NCBI RefSeq assembly: GCF_009828925.2 | Contig: NZ_WUTY02000001.1 | Span: 1,270,492 to 1,334,491 of the forward strand | Direction: 5' to 3' | Source of the DNA: Methylicorpusculum oleiharenae | Lineage (GTDB): Bacteria; Pseudomonadota; Gammaproteobacteria; Methylococcales; Methylomonadaceae | Length of the DNA stretch: 64,000 nt | Shown here: positions 56,529-64,000 of the stretch, piece after piece | How the letters are laid out: the number at the start of each line of letters is the position of its first letter | How positions within the stretch are numbered: position 1 is the stretch's first letter | The notes under the pieces: model-generated | The model's database searches: none | Told to the model about the DNA's origin: nothing | Seen by the model: the letters and a program-made list of their open reading frames with translations, nothing else | Position numbers and translations under genes: made by a program

Positions 56529-58067
56529 TTGAGTAAGGAAATTCTAAAATCCACTTTCACCGTCAGTGGCATGACTTTTTTTTCCCGGGTTTTGGGGTTT
56601 ATCAGAGACATGCTCATTGCCCGCTATTTTGGTGTTGATTCGGCAACCGATGCTTTTTTTGTCGCATTCAAGATACCTAATTTTTTGCGCCGGTTATTTG
56701 TCGAAGGGGCTTTTGCTCATGCCTTTGTGCCGACGATTACCGGATATGATCAAGATGAAAATCAAGCGGGTCTCAAGCTTTTTCTAAACAAGGCGGCCGG
56801 TTCCTTAGCGGTATTGATGATGGTTGGTACAGTTGCCGGCATGTTCGCAGCTCCTGTTCTGGTTTTATTGTTCGCGCCTGGATTTATCTGGGAGCCGCGG
56901 CAATATGAATTGTCCGTGCAAATGCTGCATATTACGATGCCTTATTTGTTTTTCATATCATCGGTGGCTTTTGCCGGGGGTATTCTCAATACATTCGGTA
57001 AATTTGGCATTCCGGCATTGACTCCGGCTATTTTGAATGTGGTCATGATAGCTGCAGCCATCTTTTTGGCCCCGCTACTGAGCGAACCTATAGTGGCTTT
57101 AGCCTGGGGTGTGTTTTTGGGTGGCGCGCTGCAGTTGCTGATTCAGTTTCCCGAATTGGCCCGCCTGGGCTTGCTGCCACGCTTGCAACTTGATCTAAAA
57201 GACCCAGAGGTCAGACGGGTTATAAAAATGATGGGGCCTGCCCTATTTGGCGTATCGGTTACTCAAATTAATCTGTTGCTGGATACCTTTGTGGCCTCAT
57301 TTTTAGTGACGGGCAGTGTATCCTGGCTTTATTACTCGGATAGACTCGTAGAATTTCCCCTGGGTATTCTTGGTGTTGCATTGGCAACCGTCATTTTGCC
57401 CAAGCTGGCAAGAAACCATGCGGCCAATGAGCATCAGGCATTTTCCAAAACCCTGGATTGGGGCTTGCGATGCTTATTAATAGTGGGACTACCCAGTATG
57501 ATAGGTTTGATAATGCTGGCAGAGCCTATTCTTTATACCTTATTCCAGTATGATGAATTCAATGCCAATGATGTGCGTCAGGCTAGTTCCAGTCTCCAGG
57601 GGTATTCGTCTGGCTTGTTGGGCTTCATGTTAATCAAGCTATTGGTGCCCGCTTTCACTTCGCGCAAGGACGTGATGACGCCTATGCGCTATGGATTGTA
57701 TGCGTTGGCGGCAAATTTTATTCTTAACTGGATTCTGGTTGTGCCGTTTGCTCATGGGGGGCTGGCCTATGCCACGTCAATCGCGGCCTATCTTAATGCA
57801 GGATTACTGCTCGCCACCTTGATCAGGGGTGGATTTTATAAACCGGAAAAGCAATGGGTGCCGTTTTTTATTCGCCTGATTGTGGCCAATTGTCTAATGG
57901 TGCTTGCTTTGATCGTTGTTATGAATCCGTTGGTATGGCTGGAATGGGGAGTTGCGGCGAGAAGTTTGGGATTATTGGGCAGTATTGTGATTGCGGTAGT
58001 ATTTTATTTGCTGGCTTTATATCTGATGGGATTTAGATTGAAGCAGGTGTTAAAGCCCTACGCTTGA
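56529..58067 (+). CDS. murJ: Lipid II flippase MurJ
   Basis: About 512 residues. The TTG at 56529 is preferred to the TTG at 56517, because GGGAG sits five bases before it and SKEILKSTFTVSG is where homologues begin. It is a MATE/MOP-superfamily membrane protein flipping lipid II for peptidoglycan synthesis. Signatures: SRVLGFIRDMLIARYFG, ATDAFFVAFKIPNFLRRLFVEGAFAHAFVP, and YYSDRLVEFPLGILGVALAT. About 14 hydrophobic segments. Confidence 0.96.
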   Translation: MSKEILKSTFTVSGMTFFSRVLGFIRDMLIARYFGVDSATDAFFVAFKIPNFLRRLFVEGAFAHAFVPTITGYDQDENQAGLKLFLNKAAGSLAVLMMVGTVAGMFAAPVLVLLFAPGFIWEPRQYELSVQMLHITMPYLFFISSVAFAGGILNTFGKFGIPALTPAILNVVMIAAAIFLAPLLSEPIVALAWGVFLGGALQLLIQFPELARLGLLPRLQLDLKDPEVRRVIKMMGPALFGVSVTQINLLLDTFVASFLVTGSVSWLYYSDRLVEFPLGILGVALATVILPKLARNHAANEHQAFSKTLDWGLRCLLIVGLPSMIGLIMLAEPILYTLFQYDEFNANDVRQASSSLQGYSSGLLGFMLIKLLVPAFTSRKDVMTPMRYGLYALAANFILNWILVVPFAHGGLAYATSIAAYLNAGLLLATLIRGGFYKPEKQWVPFFIRLIVANCLMVLALIVVMNPLVWLEWGVAARSLGLLGSIVIAVVFYLLALYLMGFRLKQVLKPYA

Positions 58068-58152
58068 AGAATTTGCTTCTGTAGTTCAGAAGTCGGATTG
58101 CCGCTCCTTGATGATTAAAGAGCGGCCTTAAGCTTTGACTGTCGGATCAGGG

Positions 58153-58316
58153 CGGCATTTCCCGGTTTGATGATAAAAAAGGGGAGGCGTAAGCTTTGCG
58201 GGGATGTCGGCAGCAGGGATGCTGCCGTCAAGCCCCCATGGATGGGTTTACGGCGTTCCTCGCAAGGCTAATGCCTCACCTCAATGCTACATAAAAGTTC
58301 AAACTGAGGATTGCTG
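58153..58316. repeat. MITE copy 3 (164 bp, inverted orientation)
   Basis: Begins CGGCATTTCCCGGTTTGATG and ends ACTGAGGATTGCTG, the same family as 47418-47584 in reverse. The flanks GGATCAGGG and GGATCAGGC are an 8/9 target duplication. The right-hand duplication contains the stop codon of the HDOD gene. Confidence 0.85.
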
Positions 58317-58319
58317 GGA

Positions 58320-59150
58320 TCAGGCGGCCAAACTTTCCATGCCGGATTCCAGTATCAGAAGTTCAGGGAGATTTTCTGTCATGAACGTTTCTGATAAGCC
58401 TATTTTTGCTGCAACTTCTGAAGGGAAGGTTCTGAAAACGTCATCCATGCTCAAACCGCTTTGTTGGCAATAACTTAAGTAGCGGGCAATATGAACAACG
58501 CAAGCATGCTGGGAGATGTTTTCTGTTTTTAACGGTTCTCCACAATAGGCAACAGCATCAACCAGCTCAGGTGAAAAATGCCAGCGGCGGCATAGCTCGG
58601 CGCAAACATCCTCGCTGGTAAAGCCCAATCTGCGCATCTCTATAGACGAACGGGTATTTCCAGCTTTGACATGCTGATCGATTTCATTAGCTTCCCTGGG
58701 GGCTCCCATGTGAATCAGAATGTCGCCTAAATCGCTGATTAATCCGGCCGTAAACGCCAGATCAGCATCGATTTTAAGTTCTTTGGCCAGTCCTTTGGCA
58801 TAGGTTGCGGTACGGAAGCTGTTTTCCCAAAAATTAGCAAGGTTAAAATTTTCAATTTTGGGAATTGAGTTGACGATGCCGGATGCGATAACCAGTGTGC
58901 GGAGCTGGTTCATGCCTAACATCACGATGGCATCCTGAATAGTGCCGACTTTCTTTGACAAGCCAAAATGAGCCGAGTTAACCAGTCTTAACACCTTCAA
59001 CGATATCATTTGCTCTTTCTCGATATTCTTAGCAATGGCGTTGAAATCTACTTTCGGGTCATTAAACTGAACGATGAGCGTTCTAACAACTTCGGGAACT
59101 TGGGGGATTTTATGGATTTGATCAAACAATTGGTTCATAGGCATTTGCAT
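58320..59150 (-). CDS. HDOD domain protein
   Basis: A 276-residue cytoplasmic protein made almost entirely of one HDOD domain. It has IHKIPQVPEVVRTLIVQFNDP, LKVLRLVNSAHFGLSKKVGTIQDAIVMLG and a later AGLISDLGDILIHMGAP. The metal-binding HD pair of true phosphodiesterases is not intact, as usual for HDOD, so a signalling or scaffold role is likely rather than hydrolysis. GGGAGA lies before the ATG. The stop codon falls in the target duplication of the adjacent MITE. Confidence 0.9.
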   Translation of the reverse strand: MQMPMNQLFDQIHKIPQVPEVVRTLIVQFNDPKVDFNAIAKNIEKEQMISLKVLRLVNSAHFGLSKKVGTIQDAIVMLGMNQLRTLVIASGIVNSIPKIENFNLANFWENSFRTATYAKGLAKELKIDADLAFTAGLISDLGDILIHMGAPREANEIDQHVKAGNTRSSIEMRRLGFTSEDVCAELCRRWHFSPELVDAVAYCGEPLKTENISQHACVVHIARYLSYCQQSGLSMDDVFRTFPSEVAAKIGLSETFMTENLPELLILESGMESLAA

Positions 59151-59574
59151 AATAGGATCTCCCTTTTTTTATGCGAAATTAAGTTGTGTTCAGTTTAGTA
59201 GAAGCCGGAAAAAATAAAGTCAAGTCTAAAAATATTTTTTAGCCGGCGTTTAACGTTTGAAAGTCAGGCCACAAAAGCCTGTTTTTCAAAAGCCAAAAAA
59301 GGAGGTGAAAATATCGCCTCTTTGCGGGAATAACATCGTTGAGCTTTAACAATAAATGACCTTTTATCAGCACGTTACAAATAAAATTATGCTGAATTAA
59401 GGTTATGATAAAATCTCAGCCCTTCGCGATAGCCGGAAGATTGCAGTTCGGCGCGATAATGAGCGAAAGTCCTGAAACGATTCGGGGCTTTTGGAACGGG
59501 ACGAAACTGATTCGTGCTGCTGTTTTGCCGGGCAGGATTCGTTTTAACCTTTAACCTCACAGCACAGATTTCTC
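59151..59574. other. Non-coding region upstream of the PPi-PFK gene
   Basis: About 420 bp between divergent genes. TATGATAAAAT near 59403 could be a -10 region for the phosphofructokinase gene, which would imply a leader of ~160 nt. No known riboswitch was recognised. Confidence 0.35.
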
Positions 59575-60804
59575 ATGAACAAACCAAATAAAGTCGCCAT
59601 TCTTACTGCGGGTGGATTAGCTCCCTGCTTAAACTCAGCCATTGGCAGCCTCATCGAACGTTACACTGAAATCGACCCCTCCATTGAAATCATTTGTTAC
59701 CGCAGCGGGTACAAAGGCTTGCTGTTGGGTGATTTTTATACCGTGACACCGGAAATCCGTGAAAAAGCGGGTTTATTGCATCGTTTCGGCGGATCCCTGA
59801 TCGGTAACAGCCGCGTCAAGCTGACCAATGTTAAAGATTGTGTCAAACGTGGATTGGTGAAAGAAGGCGAAAATCCTCAAAAAGTGGCGGCCGACCAACT
59901 GGTCAAAGACGGCGTGGATGTGCTTCACACTATCGGTGGCGACGATACCAATACGGCTGCAGCAGATTTGGCGGCATTTCTTGCCAGCAACAATTACGGT
60001 CTGACCGTCATTGGACTGCCAAAAACTATCGATAACGATGTTTTTCCCATTAAACAATCATTAGGTGCATGGACCGCAGCTGAGCAGGGCGCTCACTATT
60101 TCTGGAACGTAGTGGCCGAAAATAATGCGAACCCGCGCATGTTGATTGTGCATGAAGTGATGGGACGCAGTTGCGGCTGGTTAACGGCGGCAACCGCAGT
60201 CGAATACCGCAAATTATTGGATCGGGCCGAATGGTTACCCGAATTGGGCCTGGATCGTAATGCTTTTGAAGTGCACGCTATTTTCATCCCGGAAATGGCT
60301 ATCGATATTGCTGCCGAAGCAAAGCGCTTGAGCGCGGTCATGGATAAAACGGATTGCGTTAACATTTTTGTATCGGAAGGTGCCGGCGTTGAGTCCATTG
60401 TTGCCGAAATGCAGGCGAAAGGTCAGGAAGTACCGCGCGATGCGTTTGGTCACGTAAAATTGGATGCGGTCAATCCGGGAAAATGGTTTGGTGAACAATT
60501 CGCCCAAATGCTCGGTGCTGAAAAAACACTGGTGCAAAAATCAGGTTATTTTGCCCGCGCCGCCGCATCGAATGTCGAAGATATTCGTTTGATCAAATCT
60601 TGTGCAGATTTGGCGGTAGAGTGCGCATTACGCCGCGAATCGGGCGTTATCGGTCATGATGAAGATAAGGGCAATGTGCTGCGTGCCATTGAATTCCCTC
60701 GTATCAAAGGCGGCAAACCGTTCGATATTGAGGCTCCCTGGTTTACGCAAATACTGGCAGAGATCGGACAAACCAAGGGAACTAAAGTCAATACGGCTCA
60801 TTAA
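59575..60804 (+). CDS. pfp: Pyrophosphate-dependent 6-phosphofructokinase
   Basis: A 409-residue phosphofructokinase. It interconverts fructose-6-phosphate and fructose-1,6-bisphosphate using PPi, reversibly. The phosphate-donor loop reads TIGGDDTNTAAADL; the Asp following GGD, in place of Gly, marks PPi rather than ATP use. The catalytic segment GLPKTIDNDVFP and the fructose-6-phosphate segment VHEVMGRSCGWLTA are present. This long PPi-PFK group is the one used by methanotrophs for the ribulose monophosphate pathway and sedoheptulose phosphates. That is one of the reasons to place the organism among the Methylococcales. Confidence 0.94.
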   Translation: MNKPNKVAILTAGGLAPCLNSAIGSLIERYTEIDPSIEIICYRSGYKGLLLGDFYTVTPEIREKAGLLHRFGGSLIGNSRVKLTNVKDCVKRGLVKEGENPQKVAADQLVKDGVDVLHTIGGDDTNTAAADLAAFLASNNYGLTVIGLPKTIDNDVFPIKQSLGAWTAAEQGAHYFWNVVAENNANPRMLIVHEVMGRSCGWLTAATAVEYRKLLDRAEWLPELGLDRNAFEVHAIFIPEMAIDIAAEAKRLSAVMDKTDCVNIFVSEGAGVESIVAEMQAKGQEVPRDAFGHVKLDAVNPGKWFGEQFAQMLGAEKTLVQKSGYFARAAASNVEDIRLIKSCADLAVECALRRESGVIGHDEDKGNVLRAIEFPRIKGGKPFDIEAPWFTQILAEIGQTKGTKVNTAH

Positions 60805-60978
60805 GCGTTAAGGCTTTTATAAATCCAGGGATGGATTTTTGAGTCAATCTCAAAGTTTGTAGTGTTCAGCAACTGGCGTAGACGCTATCACTTGGTAAGT
60901 TAACGCTGAGAATATGTGAATGGCAACTGGAGCGGCTGCTTCTTGGCCGTTATTGTTGATGAGCAATGATTTAAAACA

Positions 60979-61374
60979 ATGAGTAATTTTATGAAAAAAA
61001 TAGTTTTCTTAATTCTGACCCTGACGTCATTTGCAGCATATGCGGATGATCCGAAAAATGAGTGGCATAACACGACGTTAACTGAAGAAACGATCAAAAA
61101 GATTCAGGAAGCAAAATACCAATACAACAAATGTGTTGTTGATGAGCTGAAAAGTCCTGCTTATGTCAAACAGGAGGTTCGCGGAGCCACTGAAGTCATC
61201 ATAAAAAAATGTGAGCCTTCATTGGCCTTGATGCGTCAGGTCTATACCGAACAAAAAGTGCCTGAAGTGATTGCCGACCGGCATTTGAAGCAAATGCGCA
61301 TAGAGACAACGCGCAATGTTCTCAAACAAATGATGTTCGCTGATGCCATCAGGAAGTCTGGACAAAATCCTTAA
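60979..61374 (+). CDS. Small exported protein of unknown function
   Basis: 131 residues; an ATG at 60991 (MKKIVFLILTLTSFAAYA) would equally fit a signal peptide ending at AYA. The mature ~110 residues are helical and charged, with two Cys (NKCVVDEL, KKCEPSL) likely to pair in the periplasm. No family recognised. It stands alone between the phosphofructokinase and the DUF2760 gene. Confidence 0.7.
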   Translation: MSNFMKKIVFLILTLTSFAAYADDPKNEWHNTTLTEETIKKIQEAKYQYNKCVVDELKSPAYVKQEVRGATEVIIKKCEPSLALMRQVYTEQKVPEVIADRHLKQMRIETTRNVLKQMMFADAIRKSGQNP

Positions 61375-61749
61375 ATACTGCACCGCAGTTTTTGCTTTAA
61401 TACAAGGATCGTTGGGATCTCAGATAACTTCGACCAAGTTCCCTGCAATTCGGAAGCGTTATGTACCAGAGTTGTTGAATTATTACTTTTTGCTCCTATA
61501 TCGTTTGACATGAACTGCGTATTTAGCGGCAGTGCGATAATACATGAGTTGGCACTACCTGCTATGGATTTCAGCGGAATGAGGCTGGATAATACATTAC
61601 TCTCTGTGCCCTTTTTTGAACAAAGCGTATGCTACACGGATACAGGTGAAAATTTAGATCGTTTAGAGGATTACTTAAGACATTATCCGTCGTGCTCCAG
61701 CAAACCGGTGGGATGACGTTACTTTTAATTGACTTACCCAAGAGAAATT
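61375..61749. other. Gene-free stretch
   Basis: About 375 bp before the DUF2760 gene. A 68-codon frame at 61510-61716 has no ribosome-binding site or recognisable sequence, so I do not call it a gene. No repeats or hairpins of note. Confidence 0.45.
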
Positions 61750-62418
61750 ATGAATTACTCCATTGACCTGACCCTTAAGCCTACAACTTTTGATTTGTGG
61801 CATGTTTGTTTGGCCGGCACCGTTGTTTTGTTGGGGTTGATATTGATTGTTGTTCTATTGGCAGGACTTGTCAGTGTTGCCCGAGGTAAAAGGAAGCTGA
61901 TTGTGGAAACGCTAAAACAGTCTGCTTTACTGGTGCCGCCTAAAGCACCGGAACCTGAAGTTAAAATCGTTGAGAAAATTGTTGAAGTAGAAAAAATTGT
62001 TCAAGCGCCGGCCCCAGAACCGATCGTTCTCAAAGAAGCGACACCCGATGCGGCACTGCAACTGTTAAATCTGTTGCAAAAAGAAGCGCGCTTTATTGAT
62101 TTTGTTATGGAAAACATAACCGCTTACAGCGATGCCGATATTGGGGTTGCAGCCCGTGTGGTCCATGAAGGGTGTACCAAAGTGATGGACGAGCATTTCA
62201 AGCTGGCCGTCATTCATGAAGGGCAGGAAGGGGCAACCGTTACGTTACCGAAAGGTTTCGATGCGTCGTCGATACGCCTGACCGGCAATATTGTTGGCGA
62301 AGCGCCTTTTACCGGCGTCCTGGTTCATAAAGGCTGGCAGGTCACAGACATGAATCTGCCAAAATTAACGTCGGGTCATAACGTAAAAATACTGGCACCG
62401 GCTGAGGTTGAATTATGA
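61750..62418 (+). CDS. DUF2760 domain protein, membrane-anchored
   Basis: 222 residues from the ATG at 61750 (MNYSIDLTLKPTTFDLW), with AAGAGAAAT upstream; a start at 61729 is less likely. One N-terminal membrane helix (GTVVLLGLILIVVLLAGLV) is followed by a proline/valine/glutamate linker and the DUF2760 domain (QLLNLLQKEARFIDFVMENI ... YSDADIGVAARVVHEGC). Overlaps the Hsp70 gene by 4 bp. DUF2760 genes are commonly found beside atypical Hsp70 genes; their joint function is unknown. Confidence 0.88.
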   Translation: MNYSIDLTLKPTTFDLWHVCLAGTVVLLGLILIVVLLAGLVSVARGKRKLIVETLKQSALLVPPKAPEPEVKIVEKIVEVEKIVQAPAPEPIVLKEATPDAALQLLNLLQKEARFIDFVMENITAYSDADIGVAARVVHEGCTKVMDEHFKLAVIHEGQEGATVTLPKGFDASSIRLTGNIVGEAPFTGVLVHKGWQVTDMNLPKLTSGHNVKILAPAEVEL

Positions 62419-64000
62419 GTAATTTGTTTGGTCATTCCGGCTCGAATAATGGCGGGGAAGGGCACGGACAGAATACAGCAGAGCCTGAGAGTTCAGGCAA
62501 TACAACGGATAACACGCCTCATACCGAAACCGGAAGCAGTGATCAGCCACAGACTGGCAATGCGTATGGCCCCCGATATTCAGTGGGAATTGATTTAGGC
62601 ACCACACATTGCGTACTTTCGTATGTCGATTTAAGTGTATCTGATGAAGACAGTTATCATCAGGAAGTGATGGCTATACCGCAGCTAAGTTCGCCAGGAA
62701 CGGTTGAGGATTTATTGCAGTTGCCATCGTTTTTATATCAGGCCCACCCTTTAGAATTGGCTGAAGGGGCAACTTCATTGCCGTGGACAGCAAAACCTTC
62801 TTTTTTAGTCGGTGAAATCGCCCGGAATTTAGGCAGCAAATCGCCTATTCGCCTGGTGTCCAGCGCCAAAAGCTGGCTATGTCATGCCGGTGTCGATTGT
62901 AAAGCCGCCATTCTTCCCGCCGAAGCGCCGGAAGAAGTTGAACGGGTCTCGCCTTTTCAGGCGACTGTTGCCTATCTTCAGCATATTCGCGATGCCTGGG
63001 CCAATAAACACCCCGGTGAACCGTTATCAGAACAGGATGTCACGATTACCGTGCCGGCATCATTCGATCCGGCTGCGCGCGAATTGACAGTGGAGGCGGC
63101 TCGCTCAGTCGGGCTTGAGAAAGCCATTTTACTGGAAGAGCCGCAATCGGCCTTGTACAGCTGGATTGAAAAAAGTCAGGGAGAGTGGCGTAAACAAGTC
63201 CGGATCGGCGATATCATTTTAGTGATTGATATCGGTGGCGGCACGACCGACTTGTCTTTGATTGCCGTGACGCAACAAGACGGTAATCTGGAGCTGACCC
63301 GTGTTGCGGTGGGCGATCACATCCTTTTGGGTGGTGACAACATGGATTTGGCTTTGGCTTATACTGTAAAAGCCAAGCTGGAGCAGGATGGACGGCGTCT
63401 GGAAGCGTGGCAGATTCAAGCGCTGATGCATGGGTGCCGGGAAGCCAAGGAAAAAATCTTCAGCCAGATAGATTTGCATACCATTCCTTTGGTCGTACCT
63501 AATCGCGGCTCGTCATTGATAGGCGGTGCGTTGCGTACTGAGTTAACCCGTGAAGAAGTCGAGCGTGTCTTGGTCGAAGGCTTTTTACCTCGTGTTGCCT
63601 CAGCAGACAGGCCCGTTGTTCGTCCCCGCAGTGGTCTTAGAACCGCCGGATTGCCTTATGCACAAGATGCCGCGATCACACGCCACTTGGCTGCATTTTT
63701 AGCGAAACAGCTTAGCGCAACTGACGAACTCAGCGATGTGACGTTGCCGGAACATGCCACATTTATCCATCCTTCGGCTGTTCTATTTAACGGAGGGGTA
63801 TTGAAAGCCGATGCGCTGGCGGGCCGGTTGATGGAGGTTTTAAACAGCTGGCTTACTGCAGAACAAGCGCCGGAATCGCGTCTGTTGGAAGGTGCCGATC
63901 TGGATCTCGCGGTAGCGCGAGGCGCCGCCTATTATGGCTTTGTCCGAAAAGGCAAGGGCGTAAGAATCAGGGGCGGTACCGCCGCTTCCTATTATGTCGG
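62415..64000 (+). CDS. Hsp70 family protein, 3'-truncated by window
   Basis: At least 528 residues, open to the window end. The first ~50 residues are a Gly/Asn/Ser-rich disordered tail not found in DnaK. The ATPase domain follows: phosphate 1 motif YSVGIDLGTTHCVLSY, VTITVPASFDPAARELTVEAA, the connect-type LLEEPQSALYSW, and phosphate 2 motif VLVIDIGGGTTDLSLI. It differs from DnaK in inserts and in the partner gene (DUF2760), which fits the Hsp70-like group of unknown client. The C-terminal substrate domain is not visible in the window. Confidence 0.9.
   Translation, partial: MSNLFGHSGSNNGGEGHGQNTAEPESSGNTTDNTPHTETGSSDQPQTGNAYGPRYSVGIDLGTTHCVLSYVDLSVSDEDSYHQEVMAIPQLSSPGTVEDLLQLPSFLYQAHPLELAEGATSLPWTAKPSFLVGEIARNLGSKSPIRLVSSAKSWLCHAGVDCKAAILPAEAPEEVERVSPFQATVAYLQHIRDAWANKHPGEPLSEQDVTITVPASFDPAARELTVEAARSVGLEKAILLEEPQSALYSWIEKSQGEWRKQVRIGDIILVIDIGGGTTDLSLIAVTQQDGNLELTRVAVGDHILLGGDNMDLALAYTVKAKLEQDGRRLEAWQIQALMHGCREAKEKIFSQIDLHTIPLVVPNRGSSLIGGALRTELTREEVERVLVEGFLPRVASADRPVVRPRSGLRTAGLPYAQDAAITRHLAAFLAKQLSATDELSDVTLPEHATFIHPSAVLFNGGVLKADALAGRLMEVLNSWLTAEQAPESRLLEGADLDLAVARGAAYYGFVRKGKGVRIRGGTAASYYV

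Noticed and set aside
61510-61716. 68-codon frame before the DUF2760 gene
   Set aside because: No ribosome-binding site, no recognisable motif, and a composition no different from non-coding frames.

Overview
The window most likely comes from a gammaproteobacterial type I methanotroph (Methylococcales) or a close relative. This is inferred from the gene set: a pyrophosphate-dependent phosphofructokinase, an Rnf complex, a DabA/NuoL-type inorganic-carbon module, an Hvf-type RiPP metallophore cassette, and gammaproteobacterial housekeeping genes. No methane oxidation gene lies in the window, so the assignment is an inference.

Layout. Bases 1-12106 hold the 3' part of an extracellular contractile injection system (eCIS, phage-tail-like): two large Cys-rich structural proteins (one with SprB-like repeats), the tape-measure-type protein, a 1076-residue putative cargo/effector, the wreck of a DUF4157 protein, and the AAA+ ATPase. 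Bases 12317-20556 are on the minus strand: YgiQ radical SAM protein, a spermidine-synthase-fold protein, AlkA, tRNA-Phe (plus strand), a diheme c-type cytochrome and a fused MFS/spermidine synthase. Bases 20700-26800 hold a RAYT transposase remnant, a FecA-like TonB receptor behind a Fur-box-like site, a BBP2-type porin and an intact 1412-bp insertion sequence with a 9-bp target duplication.

Bases 27183-38360 are the bioenergetic centre: a structured leader, an orphan Na+-translocating decarboxylase beta subunit (OadB), then a five-gene operon of NuoM-like, DabA (DUF2309), NuoL/DabB-like, NuoM-like and NuoM-like proteins. This looks like an enlarged DAB-type inorganic carbon uptake system with four antiporter-like membrane subunits. 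Bases 38671-44357 are rnfABCDGE-nth. Bases 44532-46734 are hvfABC: a secreted, Cys-containing RiPP precursor, its MNIO (DUF692) maturase and the DUF2063 partner.

Bases 46830-64000 are mostly housekeeping: a His-rich lipoprotein, hemL, beta-carbonic anhydrase, a sigma-54 activator with a small-molecule-binding-type N-terminus, ispB, rplU-rpmA-obgE-proB, rpsT, murJ, an HDOD protein, PPi-PFK, a small exported protein, and a DUF2760/Hsp70 pair cut by the window end.

Several dispersed repeats run through the window. A MITE family (47418-47584, 50001-50164, 58153-58316, and a fragment at 12234-12289) shares its terminal inverted repeat with the insertion sequence at 25386-26797 and is probably mobilised by it. 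A second repeat pair (10309-10462 and 16814-16968) ends the DUF4157 remnant's reading frame.
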